This document shows positions 11,601-20,900 of a DNA stretch of 64,000 nt, one piece after another (the first letter of the stretch is position 1; each line of letters starts with the position of its first letter). The stretch lies in assembly GCA_921293015.1 (NCBI GenBank), contig OV121089.1, positions 39,914,520-39,978,519 on the forward strand. Reading direction: 5' to 3'. The position numbers and the translations under genes are program-made. Under the pieces are notes generated by a model, which had not been told where the DNA came from, did not search any database, and was given only the letters and a program-made list of their open reading frames with translations. This DNA is from Phorcus lineatus. Its lineage: Eukaryota; Mollusca; Gastropoda; Trochida; Trochidae.

Positions 11601-14139
11601 GTTTAATTTGTTGTTCCCTTCAATTGAAATACCGATTTCATGCGGCTGTACTGTAGCAAAATTATTCATGCTCATTGATGTTACAACATCCAGTACTTTT
11701 TAGATGATTGCAACAATGAGAACGTGACCTGATGGACTACTTTGAAATGGGTGATCGGAAAAAAAGTAAGAGGAATTTATAAAGCCAGTTAACGAATCGA
11801 TGGTTTGAATGTCGAGAGTTAATGAATTCCACAGTTTTATTGTATCTGGTAAAAAAGACTTGACATATGTCGCCGTTCTGCATTGTACTGTTCGCACAGA
11901 TGAATGATCTCTGAGATTGTAATCATTTCTACTAGGTATTCTAGGAAGGAGGTTGCAGAGATATAATTGAGGCGCTAATTATTCTTCATTTTGTATAAAC
12001 GTGTTAGTTTAGAAATATATTCACGTTCAGATAGTGGTTTTTGATTAGTTTTTTCATATAATAGGTTATGGCTTGTACCGCAAACTGCTCCTCACATTGA
12101 TCTTAAAGCGTCTAGATTAAATTTTTCCAGTAAACTGCAGTGTTCCTTGGTAAGATGAAGGACTTATAAATAATTTACAAACTTTTCCGTGGAAACGATA
12201 TTTAAGGCTTCTTATCAGAGGGCTAACTTTCTTGATCATAGAATTTATATGGATATCCCATGACAAGTCTTTTGTCGAAATAGTGAAGCAGATGAGAAGG
12301 AAACAGTTAGTACCAATATAATTATGTTGTTATAGGTAACAGATGTACCTTTTATGTGTGTTTAAACATATGTTATATATTTCAATGAAATGGATTGGCA
12401 AATAAGCTGGAAGCTTATATTAATGCCGCTCCAATACAAAATTATATTTTGAATTTATTTCAATGAGATGATATTTATTTATTTACATAAATGTTATTCT
12501 TTTGATATCTTGTTACAATGGTTTGATCTTGATGTACATCATGATGAAATGAAGACATGTTTAACAATGTACATATGTGTTTGTTATTGTTTACTATTCA
12601 TATATTATTCAATACTAAGAATAACTTTCATTAATCGTAAGCTATGATGCGCCGTCTTGTCGGTTAATGCATACCCACTTACCGCATAATTACTTGCACT
12701 TTCACCTGTTGCAGCAATAAGACACAAATGAGTCTAGGTGAATGTGTATACGCTGACAGGTGTATTGGTCAAGTGTGTGCGTTCAAGCGTTACAGTGTAG
12801 AATATTGAACCGTGCTTCGATAAAATTAAAGTAGCCTGTTGAGAAAATGTCTTTCTTATTGTAATTAAATTAATATATCATTTGGATGTTGCGATGAAAT
12901 CTTATCGTTAATGAAACTTCAAAGAAAAAGTTTTTAAAGTGGAATCGCTGGGTAATATTGACTTTCTAAAAATCTAAATTCTAATGTCTACTGAAAAGAA
13001 AAGTTAAGACTCAATAGTTTTAGTTTAGAGAAGTTGTTTTCAAGCAATAAGTTTCTGTTAATCCTGACTTTGTCCACTCAGGGTAACACACTTACACAAA
13101 CAAATATTTTAAAAGCTATAGGTTAAAACAAACACTTAATAGTCATTTATATAATAATGTTACTAGTTGACAATATCATTTCAGGAATATGATAGTAGAA
13201 GGTATCAAAGATACTAGTATGATACTTTTTTTAGGAAAATCTTCATACGTGCAAATTCTTGAAGGTTCTAAGAATATTGATCATGAGATGATAAAACTTT
13301 TTTACATTCTTGCCTACTCTTACCACCTGGAGAGGATCCGGTAGGGTATCCGTCTCCGGATCCCAGTATTCTTATCTACTAAGAATCCGGAAGAGGATCC
13401 GGTGGTGTCCGTCCGGATCCCGGATCCGGTGAGGGATCCGGCGCCGGATCCCTGTATTCTGATCTACTGGGGATCCGGCAAGGGATCCGGCGGTGTCCGC
13501 CCGGATCCCGGATCCGGTGAGGGATCCGGCGACGGATCCCAGTATACCATTGTTGAGAGGATCCGGAGGATCCGGCAGGGGATCCGGCTAACGGATTCAG
13601 GGTATTTTCACCCTGTGTGTGATACTATCCAAAGTTTGATAGTACTTAATGTTGTTTTTTAATAAAGAATTTATATTTTCGACATCATATCAGGGTGACA
13701 CTGAACCAGTGCCTCAGGGTATAGAAAATTGGATAATCCCAAAGAATCCTTTAAAAGACAATGAGGTGGAATTCCACTTTGGCAGAAGAATTGCTGACTT
13801 CTGTTCAGGCTACAAGGTGTATCGCATACACCAAGGGTCTGTTCAGAGGAGCTTGAGAGGTATTTCCTTTCTGAATTTCAAGAAACTAGTAATCAACATC
13901 CTATAATTGTAATTCAACTTTTTTCCAGGTAATACTACTACTGTACGGGTAGTCCTACTCTGATATTAAATAAAGATGATGCAGACCCAAAACAATCGAA
14001 TTTCAAGACTCTTTAAGACTAAAATCTCGTGGTTTCCGATCAGTTAGATATGAAGTGTTAGGGCAGGGCAGGGAAATGTCAAACTGCATATATGCAATAT
14101 TCAAATTCTTACATATGCAGTGACTGCTCATTGATATTA

Positions 14140-14206
<67 letters not shown>

Positions 14207-14285
14207 TTCAGTACTGGACAGGTCTGCCTCATCGCTGTGCTGGGCCGCCTGTGGTGTTTGCAGCGCCATGATGGAGAACCTTTGA
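5629..14285 (+). CDS. Secreted BRICHOS-domain protein, copy A (five coding exons)
   Basis: Coding exons are 5629-5688, 7263-7412, 7942-8043, 13694-13859 and 14212-14285, all with AG/GT borders; phases are 0,0,0,1. The product is about 183 aa. Residues 1-20 are a signal peptide (MNLLSAFFLLSLVANAISTE), followed by a 40-residue linker with an N-glycosylation site. The BRICHOS domain is about residues 62-148, with FHDF (Asp67), KRCLV (Cys83) and DFCSGYKVY (Cys141), the Asp/Cys/Cys pattern of the family. The tail is LCWAACGVC...MENL. BRICHOS domains act as intramolecular chaperones in secreted or membrane pro-proteins; the client segment here is not obvious. The start follows CAACA just after the acceptor. 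AATAAA is at 14306. Intron 3 is inflated by a 5.33 kb insertion, so expression could be lower. Exon 5 has a second possible acceptor (14221) that changes the C-terminus. Family assignment is strong by motif but not searched. Confidence 0.75.
6040..6250. repeat. Old non-LTR 3'-end relic in intron 1 of copy A
   Basis: A segment with CAGTTCAATCAATC and AAAAGGCCATAGGCCTTGG recurs at 51640-51790 (unit D) and at 19080-19210 and, inverted, 20590-20690 (unit B). In unit B the adjoining sequence encodes the terminal Cys-rich region of a non-LTR retrotransposon ORF2, so this is probably the 3' end of the same family. It has no coding capacity here. Confidence 0.45.
8289..8577 (+). repeat. Left TIR with GGATCC subrepeats
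   Basis: About 90-bp subunits starting ATAC(T/A)GGGATCCG are repeated just over twice. Each holds several GGATCCGG/CCGGATCC half-palindromes, so the strand can fold on itself. The composition (GC-rich) contrasts sharply with the AT-rich intron. The inverted copy is at 13329-13617. Confidence 0.85.
9738..9880. repeat. 69-bp tandem repeat inside the element
   Basis: Two adjacent units carry ATGTTTTGCAAAAATAA and TTTTTTCAATTGAGAAGA in the same order, followed by a partial third unit to about 9930. No function is evident. Confidence 0.6.
9968..10328 (+). pseudogene. Decayed FLYWCH zinc-finger protein frame
   Basis: ATG at 9968 opens a frame with VRFVESVRGGRSLYYAMKKF, the typical start of a FLYWCH domain, which stops at 10055. 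A second frame follows with GDRLQ, then directly NHNHPEPDFNFKVDEFKAKL, and later LIPSFSAVKTGMYRQR, which matches the region after the finger in FLYWCH/MULE-associated proteins. The middle of the finger, with the paired Cys residues, is missing, so the finger cannot bind zinc. The DDE transposase domain was not seen downstream. Confidence 0.6.
11700..12300 (-). pseudogene. Non-LTR retrotransposon ORF2 C-terminal remnant
   Basis: The minus strand encodes, across several frames, SPLIRSLKYRFHGKVCKLF and then SVRTVQCRTATYVKSFLPD followed by TIKLWNSLTLDIQTIDSLTG. This resembles the segment downstream of the reverse transcriptase core in CR1/Jockey-like elements (SFLP..I..WNSLP pattern). It is 5' truncated and interrupted, and nested within the 5.33 kb inverted-repeat element. 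Confidence 0.65.
13329..13617 (-). repeat. Right TIR, inverted copy of the left TIR
   Basis: It is the same length as the left TIR and nearly the same sequence in inverse orientation, ending TTTTCACCCTGTG. The high identity between the two TIRs suggests a fairly recent insertion or gene conversion between the arms. Confidence 0.85.
14138..14208. repeat. (ATT)n microsatellite in intron 4 of copy A
   Basis: An uninterrupted ATT/TTA run lies just upstream of the exon 5 acceptor. Unit D has only a short ATTATCATT stretch at the same place (54282-54297), so the expansion is specific to copy A. It adjoins the splice-acceptor polypyrimidine tract. Confidence 0.95.
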
Positions 14286-14690
14286 TTTTATTTCTTACAT
14301 GAAACAATAAAGTAAGAATTGCATCCATGCTGTTGTCTGTACTTCTAAGTCCAAGGTCCATGTAGTATTGTTTTATTGTATACTTTGGTAAACTAGTGTG
14401 TTTTCAAATATTAGGTGACGTTTCCTTTGAGCCTGCGTGTATATACGGAATGTATCTCTGTATTTGTTTTAATAAGTTTATGCAATCGAGCAATTCCACC
14501 ATCAAACAAGCCAAAAAGCTCAATTGAAATCACCCCCACCACACATACAATATATCAAGGTGGTGTTCATACATGCAAACATCACAACAACACGCCAAAT
14601 AATAAAAACTGATAACCTGACGGCCTTTTGGACTGTCCAACTTCCTAACTGTCTAACTCCCCGAAACTACTCGTGCATTCCATTTTTAAC

Positions 14691-15239
14691 CCACCATGTC
14701 ATTAATCACCTTCTGGGTGTGTTTTCTCTTGACCATTCATATTCATATTCCATATTTTACCTTATGACAGCAGTCACTTAACAGTTCTGTTATAACGTAT
14801 GACTTCTATCAACGCCCTTTGACAGGGTCATATCTGTACCTTAACCCTTGTGACGTCACCAATTACTCTCTATTGGTTTATCCAATTTCAGACAACTGCT
14901 CAGTTATTCATAGTTTCACGATTGTGCTTTTTTCTCTCTCTTCAATTCTGATTATCTGGAAGTACTGGACATCTGAAATGACGTAATCTAAATGTCCCAA
15001 TGAATAATATTGTCATTCTGCCCTTGTTTACCGGTACCCAAAAACTCATTTCATATTCTTGTTTCGCCTTATTAATAACCAACTGTCACACGCTGTACTT
15101 CACTTTATGCTCTTGCTCTATTGATTTTCTTCTCTACATATTTGCTACTTTCAAATAATATCTCTCTATTTAAACCTTATTTTTAGATAAACTCCTATTT
15201 TAGCTTATTTTCAATCTCACTACATAACAATAACCGAAG
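14691..15239. other. Spacer between units A and B, nothing recognised
   Basis: AT-rich sequence without open frames of interest, splice-like structure or clear repeats. Homology to the 3' flank of unit D ends near 14620. Confidence 0.5.
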
Positions 15240-17224
15240 GTTTTGGTAATGAATTGTAGTCCAACATGGTATCATTTTTGTGGTCGTTGTCCAATTGTGC
15301 TCCTGTGTTAGCTGTTTTTTACTGTCAAAATTCACATGCATTACGTGGCACATTAGAAAAAGGTAATTCTGTTAACACAGCAGAGCCATGATATGCTTTT
15401 AATACACATGGAGGATATTAATACAATCTATATTCATATATATTCGTATATAATATTCGACTTTAAGAGATGGAATATAGACTGCCATGTACAATATGGC
15501 GTCATCACATGTGGATGGACTACAATACGTCATATATACGTTATTAATGCACTATTTAAACAACACCAAGTCAAAACATTTGAACATTTGACAAAGCAAA
15601 TAGTATTTTTAACTATATAGAGAAAAACAATGCACAGTAAAGCCATTTCTTGAAGCTACGAATGTGGAAAGCTACGGCATGACCAGGCATGCTTGACCAG
15701 TCTAAAGATCAGTCATTTGTAAGTTTCTTGGTATCCTTTCAGTACATTTATCTCATCGTTACTTAGAGGTAGAGTCAAATGAATGCAACAACATTTCAAA
15801 AACATTTTTGCAAAGTGGAAAAATAATTCATTATTCAGAATATCCATCGAAGCCAAAGACTTTTGGGTAGCGTTTTGGTGTAAGTAAAATTAAAGCCAAT
15901 CATCATTATGTTTGTTGGCCATGTAAGAATATTCTCCTTACTAGTTCAATACCACATAGTTTGCAGGTTTGCTTCATTATTTTAACCTTATCTACAATAG
16001 TTTATCAAATCGTTTCGTCTTGGTGATGTCTCAATTTCGTGAGTCATGACACAACTGAGGAAGATAGTGGTTTTGAATTTGATTGCAAATTTAGTTATAT
16101 TAACTTTTACAAAATCAAAGTTTGTGCTTATCGTCACTTGCACTTATGAGCAGGGTAAAACCAAATCAAAATGGAAGGTTTTTGGAAACAGTCATTGATT
16201 AAGTTTATTTGAATCAGGGTGTACATATAATGTAGAGGAAAAAATAATGAACCGACGAAACGATACATACATCAAATTATTCTGTTGTATAATAGATGTA
16301 ATCATTCAAACACAAATGTTACTGACGTGACAACTAATCATAATTATTGGTCAAATGCAAACGTGCATGTCAAGTGATAGCTGCAATTATATACATGTGT
16401 TGCATATAAACGAGTAGTCCTATTTGCTGGCGACACTTCTGTAAACGTATTTGTCACCACCTATATTTTGAGTGTACTTTTTTCCTAGAAAAAGTTATTA
16501 CCTTATTATTATTATTTGTTGCAAAAAACCTAGTTATATTGAATTTTATAGTCTTTTCACAGAAAGTAATTGTACGATTGTTGACAAACTAATCTAAAGT
16601 AACTTTATGAAAATAGATACCATTCCCCCGTTTTTACCTGTATTATCATATATTGACATAATGTTTTCGCCTCCGTCCGTGATTCAGTGAATCCGAAATC
16701 CTTTCGGTTTCGGACCATAACTAAAAAATCGTTCAATATTCTTTGATACGAAACATGTTTTGTGGTTAGAACCAATGGTGGAGTGGTGCCTTTTTATTTT
16801 TTCTGGTATCCATGGAAACACTTGGAATTTAGTGAATGTAGGTGTGGGAGCCTTTTCAGGCTCTGTCACAAGATCTATTCGGTACACTGCAAAAATGGCG
16901 TTTGGAATTGAAACATTATGAAAACATGTTTAACTTAAAACATGTTTCGAAATGTGTTTAAATGCTAAACGCATGGTTCTGTATGTGTTGTAAATCACAA
17001 CGTGTTTTGAAGTTAAAGACATTGAATCGAGCTACTTGCCCTTGACATGTACACATGCTTTATTCCTTTGTTTGCTTTCTTCGATCTTATGACAAATTGC
17101 TCTGAAAGTTCTAAAACTGATTATTGAGCAATTATCAAGTTTCTCACGAAAGAAGGGGTGAATGCGATTGAATGCGGACCGAAATACATAAAAGTATGAC
17201 CAATGTGTATGAAAAATAAGCCCC

Positions 17225-17530
17225 TCAATATTCTCCTGTTGCAAAATTGCCGACTGAGTCTTGGACGATAACTCACGGCCAGGAAGGCCTGTTAAAGCCA
17301 TTACTTATATGATTGCACGGGTCCAGGGCTTCATGTCTGATCGCAGAATAAATTTGGACGAGATATCTTCAGAGTGTGGCATTAATCATGGAATAGTTTG
17401 TACCATAATTCATGAGCACTTGCACATGTTCAAGGTGTCTGCAAGATGGGTGTCACGAAACCTAAATGGACAAGATCGACACCAGTCGTGAGCTCTTGGC
17501 ATCTACAATGCTGATCCTGATAAATTGGCT
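17225..17530 (+). pseudogene. Mariner-family transposase remnant (helix-turn-helix half)
   Basis: The frame reads DDNSRPGRPVKAIT, then INLDEISSECGINHGIVCTI, and ends with FKVSARWVSRNLNGQDR. These are the GRP linker, the second helix-turn-helix and the KVSARWVPR..L motif of mariner transposases. The N-terminus and the whole catalytic domain are missing and the frame ends at 17490. It lies about 250 bp upstream of the copy B TATA box. Confidence 0.75.
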
Positions 17531-17609
17531 TCTATTTTATATCCACTTCTATGAGCTTCCCCTCGTATAAATATCCCTTTCTCATAAATTTAAACAGATT
17601 GATAATCAA

Positions 17610-17822
17610 ACTAATTGACTCACCACTCGAAAATCGCTTTCATACATCTGTTGCATTGTGAAAACGGATGTTTTAATGTTTCAACACTTTGGTATTTAGC
17701 CTCAAGCGACAAGAATGTTTATTATACTTCCCTTTGCTTACACTTTTAACGTATATATAGCCTTAGTACAAGAAAACACTACAGGATCCTCGTCTCAGAC
17801 ATACAGGTATCTGCTTAGACTG
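17610..17822 (+). promoter_or_regulatory. Promoter and non-coding first exon, BRICHOS copy B
   Basis: The conserved proximal block (17620-17690, with CACTCGAAAATCGCTTTC and GTGAAAACGGATGTTTTAATG) is followed by the TATA box GTATATATAG (17751-17760). A 5'UTR exon of about 17785-17822 ends at ACTG|GTAAGC. The layout and spacing equal those of copy A. Confidence 0.7.
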
Positions 17823-17992
17823 GTAAGCATGGTTTATCTCATACTTTGTTTGCGATTTTTGCTTTTTCTCATGAAGATTAGTTTTCAGGCCTAAGGGTAA
17901 TTAACGCGGTAGACAGGCAATTGTTTTGATGCGAAATAAAACTTCAAAGTACTTACATCGATTATCTTGCACTTGTTATCATTGCAGCAACA

Positions 17993-20900
17993 ATGAAACT
18001 TCTTGCAGCGTTCGTCATGCTATCTATGGTTGCGAATGCCATTTCCACTGAGGTACGTTATCTATTTTACATACTAAAATCCACAACACTGTTTTTATAC
18101 CATTTTTATGCAACTTTCATAGGAATGTGTTCATACAAAAGGCAAGGAACATAAATACTTCTTATTTTCAGTGAGGATTTATTCAAAAGTTGCTTTTTCT
18201 TTTCAAAAAGAACATGTAGGAATTAGACTAAAAAATCGGGATCCAGGATCAAATAAAAAAATTTTTAAATGAAACTTTTGCATGTTTCCAATCGTCAGTG
18301 TACACGTTATTCATATTTGATTTGTTAGAGTTTCAAATGAAAACTGTTTAAAATTTAATCTAGAAAAGGTAAATATTTTATTTTGATCAGAATAAACAAA
18401 CCGTTTAAAAATGTCTTTACATTTTGTGATGTGTCTATTTATGTTTATAATTTCATTATTCTAATTTGTTTCCATGAATCAAAGTAGATGGTTTTCTTGG
18501 TTTCATGAACATATTTTCGCCCATTTCGCCTTGACAAAAATCAGGGTACAAAAAGCGGTAATTAAGTTGTGGTTACATTCAATACGCAACTGATGTATGT
18601 AAATCGGCACAGATCCTTAAAACAAAAATAATTTAAAATCAGAACTTGTATGCATAGTTCCCCGGTAGTAACAGGTAGATGGTGCAATGTTAGACCAGTA
18701 CAGAAGAGAGATTGTGTATAGTTTGTTACAACTGGCAATAATATTAGCATGTATAGCATTTATCTCTACATCATTGGTCATTGCTGGTGGTGTTGCCTGA
18801 ACTGAGGCTATGGGTTCGAATCCCGCAAGGGACTAGATCCAAAAATGTACAAGAATTTGTACTTTTGCATATAGTGTGATACAAAATCTAAAACTGTTAC
18901 ATTTGTTCACTATCTTAATTGCATTATCTCTAAAGTGAAAACGCAGGTGATTATGAAACATGCAATATTAATCGAATTTGTTGGAAATTATTTTTAAAAG
19001 TGACTGATTTGTGGGTTGCCTCTATCTACCAAGACATTTGCTATTGCATCATTTACTTTACCTTTCTTCTTAAAGCTACCTTTAAATTAAATAGATCACG
19101 TGATTGACGTCGGCAGTGTAATACAGTTCAATCAATCTTTACGTCACTACTTAAAAGGCCATATGTCTGTAGTATATTCATGGGTAGGTCACATTAATAA
19201 ATCATTTGTGTTTTCAATATTGTTTATAAATAGCAATACATTTCAACATTTCAAATATACATTACAAGGTTTTGTAATGATTGTGTCCGTTTACCTTTCT
19301 AGACAGGACAGAATGAAAGGAAATGAAGCTCATCTTCCACAGCACATATATTATTATCTTTACTTGTATCTATTCAGTATTTTTCTTTCAATACCTGCTT
19401 ATCTTTAGTTTCAACAAAAAAATCAGAAGTTGAACAACGAAAGGGGAAAATACGCTCTACCAAACAATCCTACATCAAGTTTTGAAAGATAACTTTCAAC
19501 ACATATTTCAGATTACTACCTTCTTTGATATAGACATTATATGTTAAGTTTATAGTGACATTTATTGTACCCTTGATCGCAATTATATATATTTTATTAT
19601 TGTGTTATTAAAATGATGAAATTCTGAATGTGAATAGACATTTTGGTTGTACCCGGGAAGGTTGACCATGTCCTGCATTGTTGGGAAGTCTCATATATCA
19701 GCCTTTCATCTCAATTCTAAAGTGGACGCTATATGCGTCAGATGAGACTTCCGTTAACGCCTTTTGGAACATATTTCATATGAAGGAAAGCCAAATACTA
19801 TTTCATGGATCTGAAAATTTGGAATTCCAACATTATGATAACATTTAAAAGGTTCATTTATATGCATACAAAAATACAAAAAGTTTTTTGGTGTTAAAGC
19901 AAGCATATGTAGCGTGATGGCCTATGGAGAATATTCCCATTGTTCACTGAACTTCAATTAGAGATGTTTGGTATTGGATAAGATTATCAAAACATGCCAT
20001 TTCACAGATTTCTGGAAACAAATTGATTTCACATGATGTGAAATTATGATAAAAATGATACAAGAAAATAGGTGACTGATATAAGAGACTTCTCAACAAA
20101 ACAGCTCTTGGTACATCCAACGTGTTAGTTTACAATCAGAATTTCATCATTTCAATAACACAAATAATGAAAGATATATACCTCAGAATCCATGTCATTA
20201 TCAATGAAATATCTCATTGCTATATCAAAGGAAATATTAATCTGAAATATGTTTTGAAGGCTATCTTTCAAAATTTTATGCGAGATGGTTTCGTAGAGCT
20301 TTATTGCTTTCGTTGTGTCTTATGAATGAAAAAATACTGAACAGATGTACGTAAAGATTGTAATAAATATGCTGTGGAAGATGAGCTACATTTCTTTTTA
20401 TTCTGTCCTGTCTAGAAAATTATACAGACAAAATATCTCAATCCAAAATGATATAATCACAAAGATATAAAACATAATGTGATTGTAAAAATACCAATTC
20501 TCAATTTTTACAAAACCTAGCAATGTACAATTTAAATGTATTGTTATTTCTGGAATATATTGAAAACATAAATTATTTATAATGTGATCTATCCATGAAT
20601 GTAATTAAGGCCTGTGGTCTTTAAAGTACTGACATAACGATTGATTGAATCATCGCCGATTTTCATCACGTGATCTATTGATTTTAAAGGTAGATTGTTA
20701 AAACAAGTTAAGTAAAACAATGTATGTTGAGCCGATGTTGTCGGGTCATGTTCATTGCTCTCAAGGGTCGATAAGCTCGCAAACCAAACTGGCGGAGACG
20801 TCTGGCTACTGCTGACGGGGTGATGAAAAGCATCACTTGCTGATGACATCAAAGTGAGGAATCTGTTACGTAGGTGCAGCGTGCACAAATATTGGTCTTC

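Larger units (their letters stand above)
8289..13617. mobile_element. 5.33 kb element with 289-bp terminal inverted repeats, in intron 3 of copy A
   Basis: The left end (8289-8577) and right end (13329-13617) are inverted copies beginning CACAGGGTGAAAATACCCTG. The uninterrupted intron in unit D reads ATATGTGATAC (about 53825), whereas here ATATGT precedes and TGTGATAC follows the element. That gives a 3-bp target duplication TGT (8286-8288 and 13618-13620). The TIRs are filled with GGATCC-containing palindromic subrepeats. The interior has a G-tract (9498-9530), a 69-bp tandem repeat (9738-9880), a decayed FLYWCH frame (9968-10328) and a minus-strand non-LTR fragment (11700-12300). No intact transposase was found, so it is presumably non-autonomous. 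A MULE/Mutator relation is suggested by FLYWCH but the short target duplication does not fit that class. Confidence 0.85.
1..14690 (+). repeat. Segmental duplication unit A (left edge outside window)
   Basis: Positions 1-2800 match 45228-48030, 3600-5460 match 50310-51070, and the gene and its 3' flank (5389-14680) match 50998-54690. These are long stretches with few differences, so A and D are the most similar pair of units. The unit holds BRICHOS gene copy A. It differs from D by a 5.33 kb element in intron 3, an ATT microsatellite in intron 4 and a mariner remnant at 4254-4800. Outside the gene, 1-5388 has no coding region I can support; short reading frames there are not conserved beyond the recent A/D duplication. 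The left limit is not visible. Confidence 0.8.

Noticed and set aside
14003-14361. Frames with poly-Asn and poly-Ile runs on the minus strand
   Set aside because: Translation of the (ATT)n microsatellite and the reverse of BRICHOS exon 5.
18771-18840. Functional tRNA gene
   Set aside because: Only the B box is present; no A box or cloverleaf could be formed.
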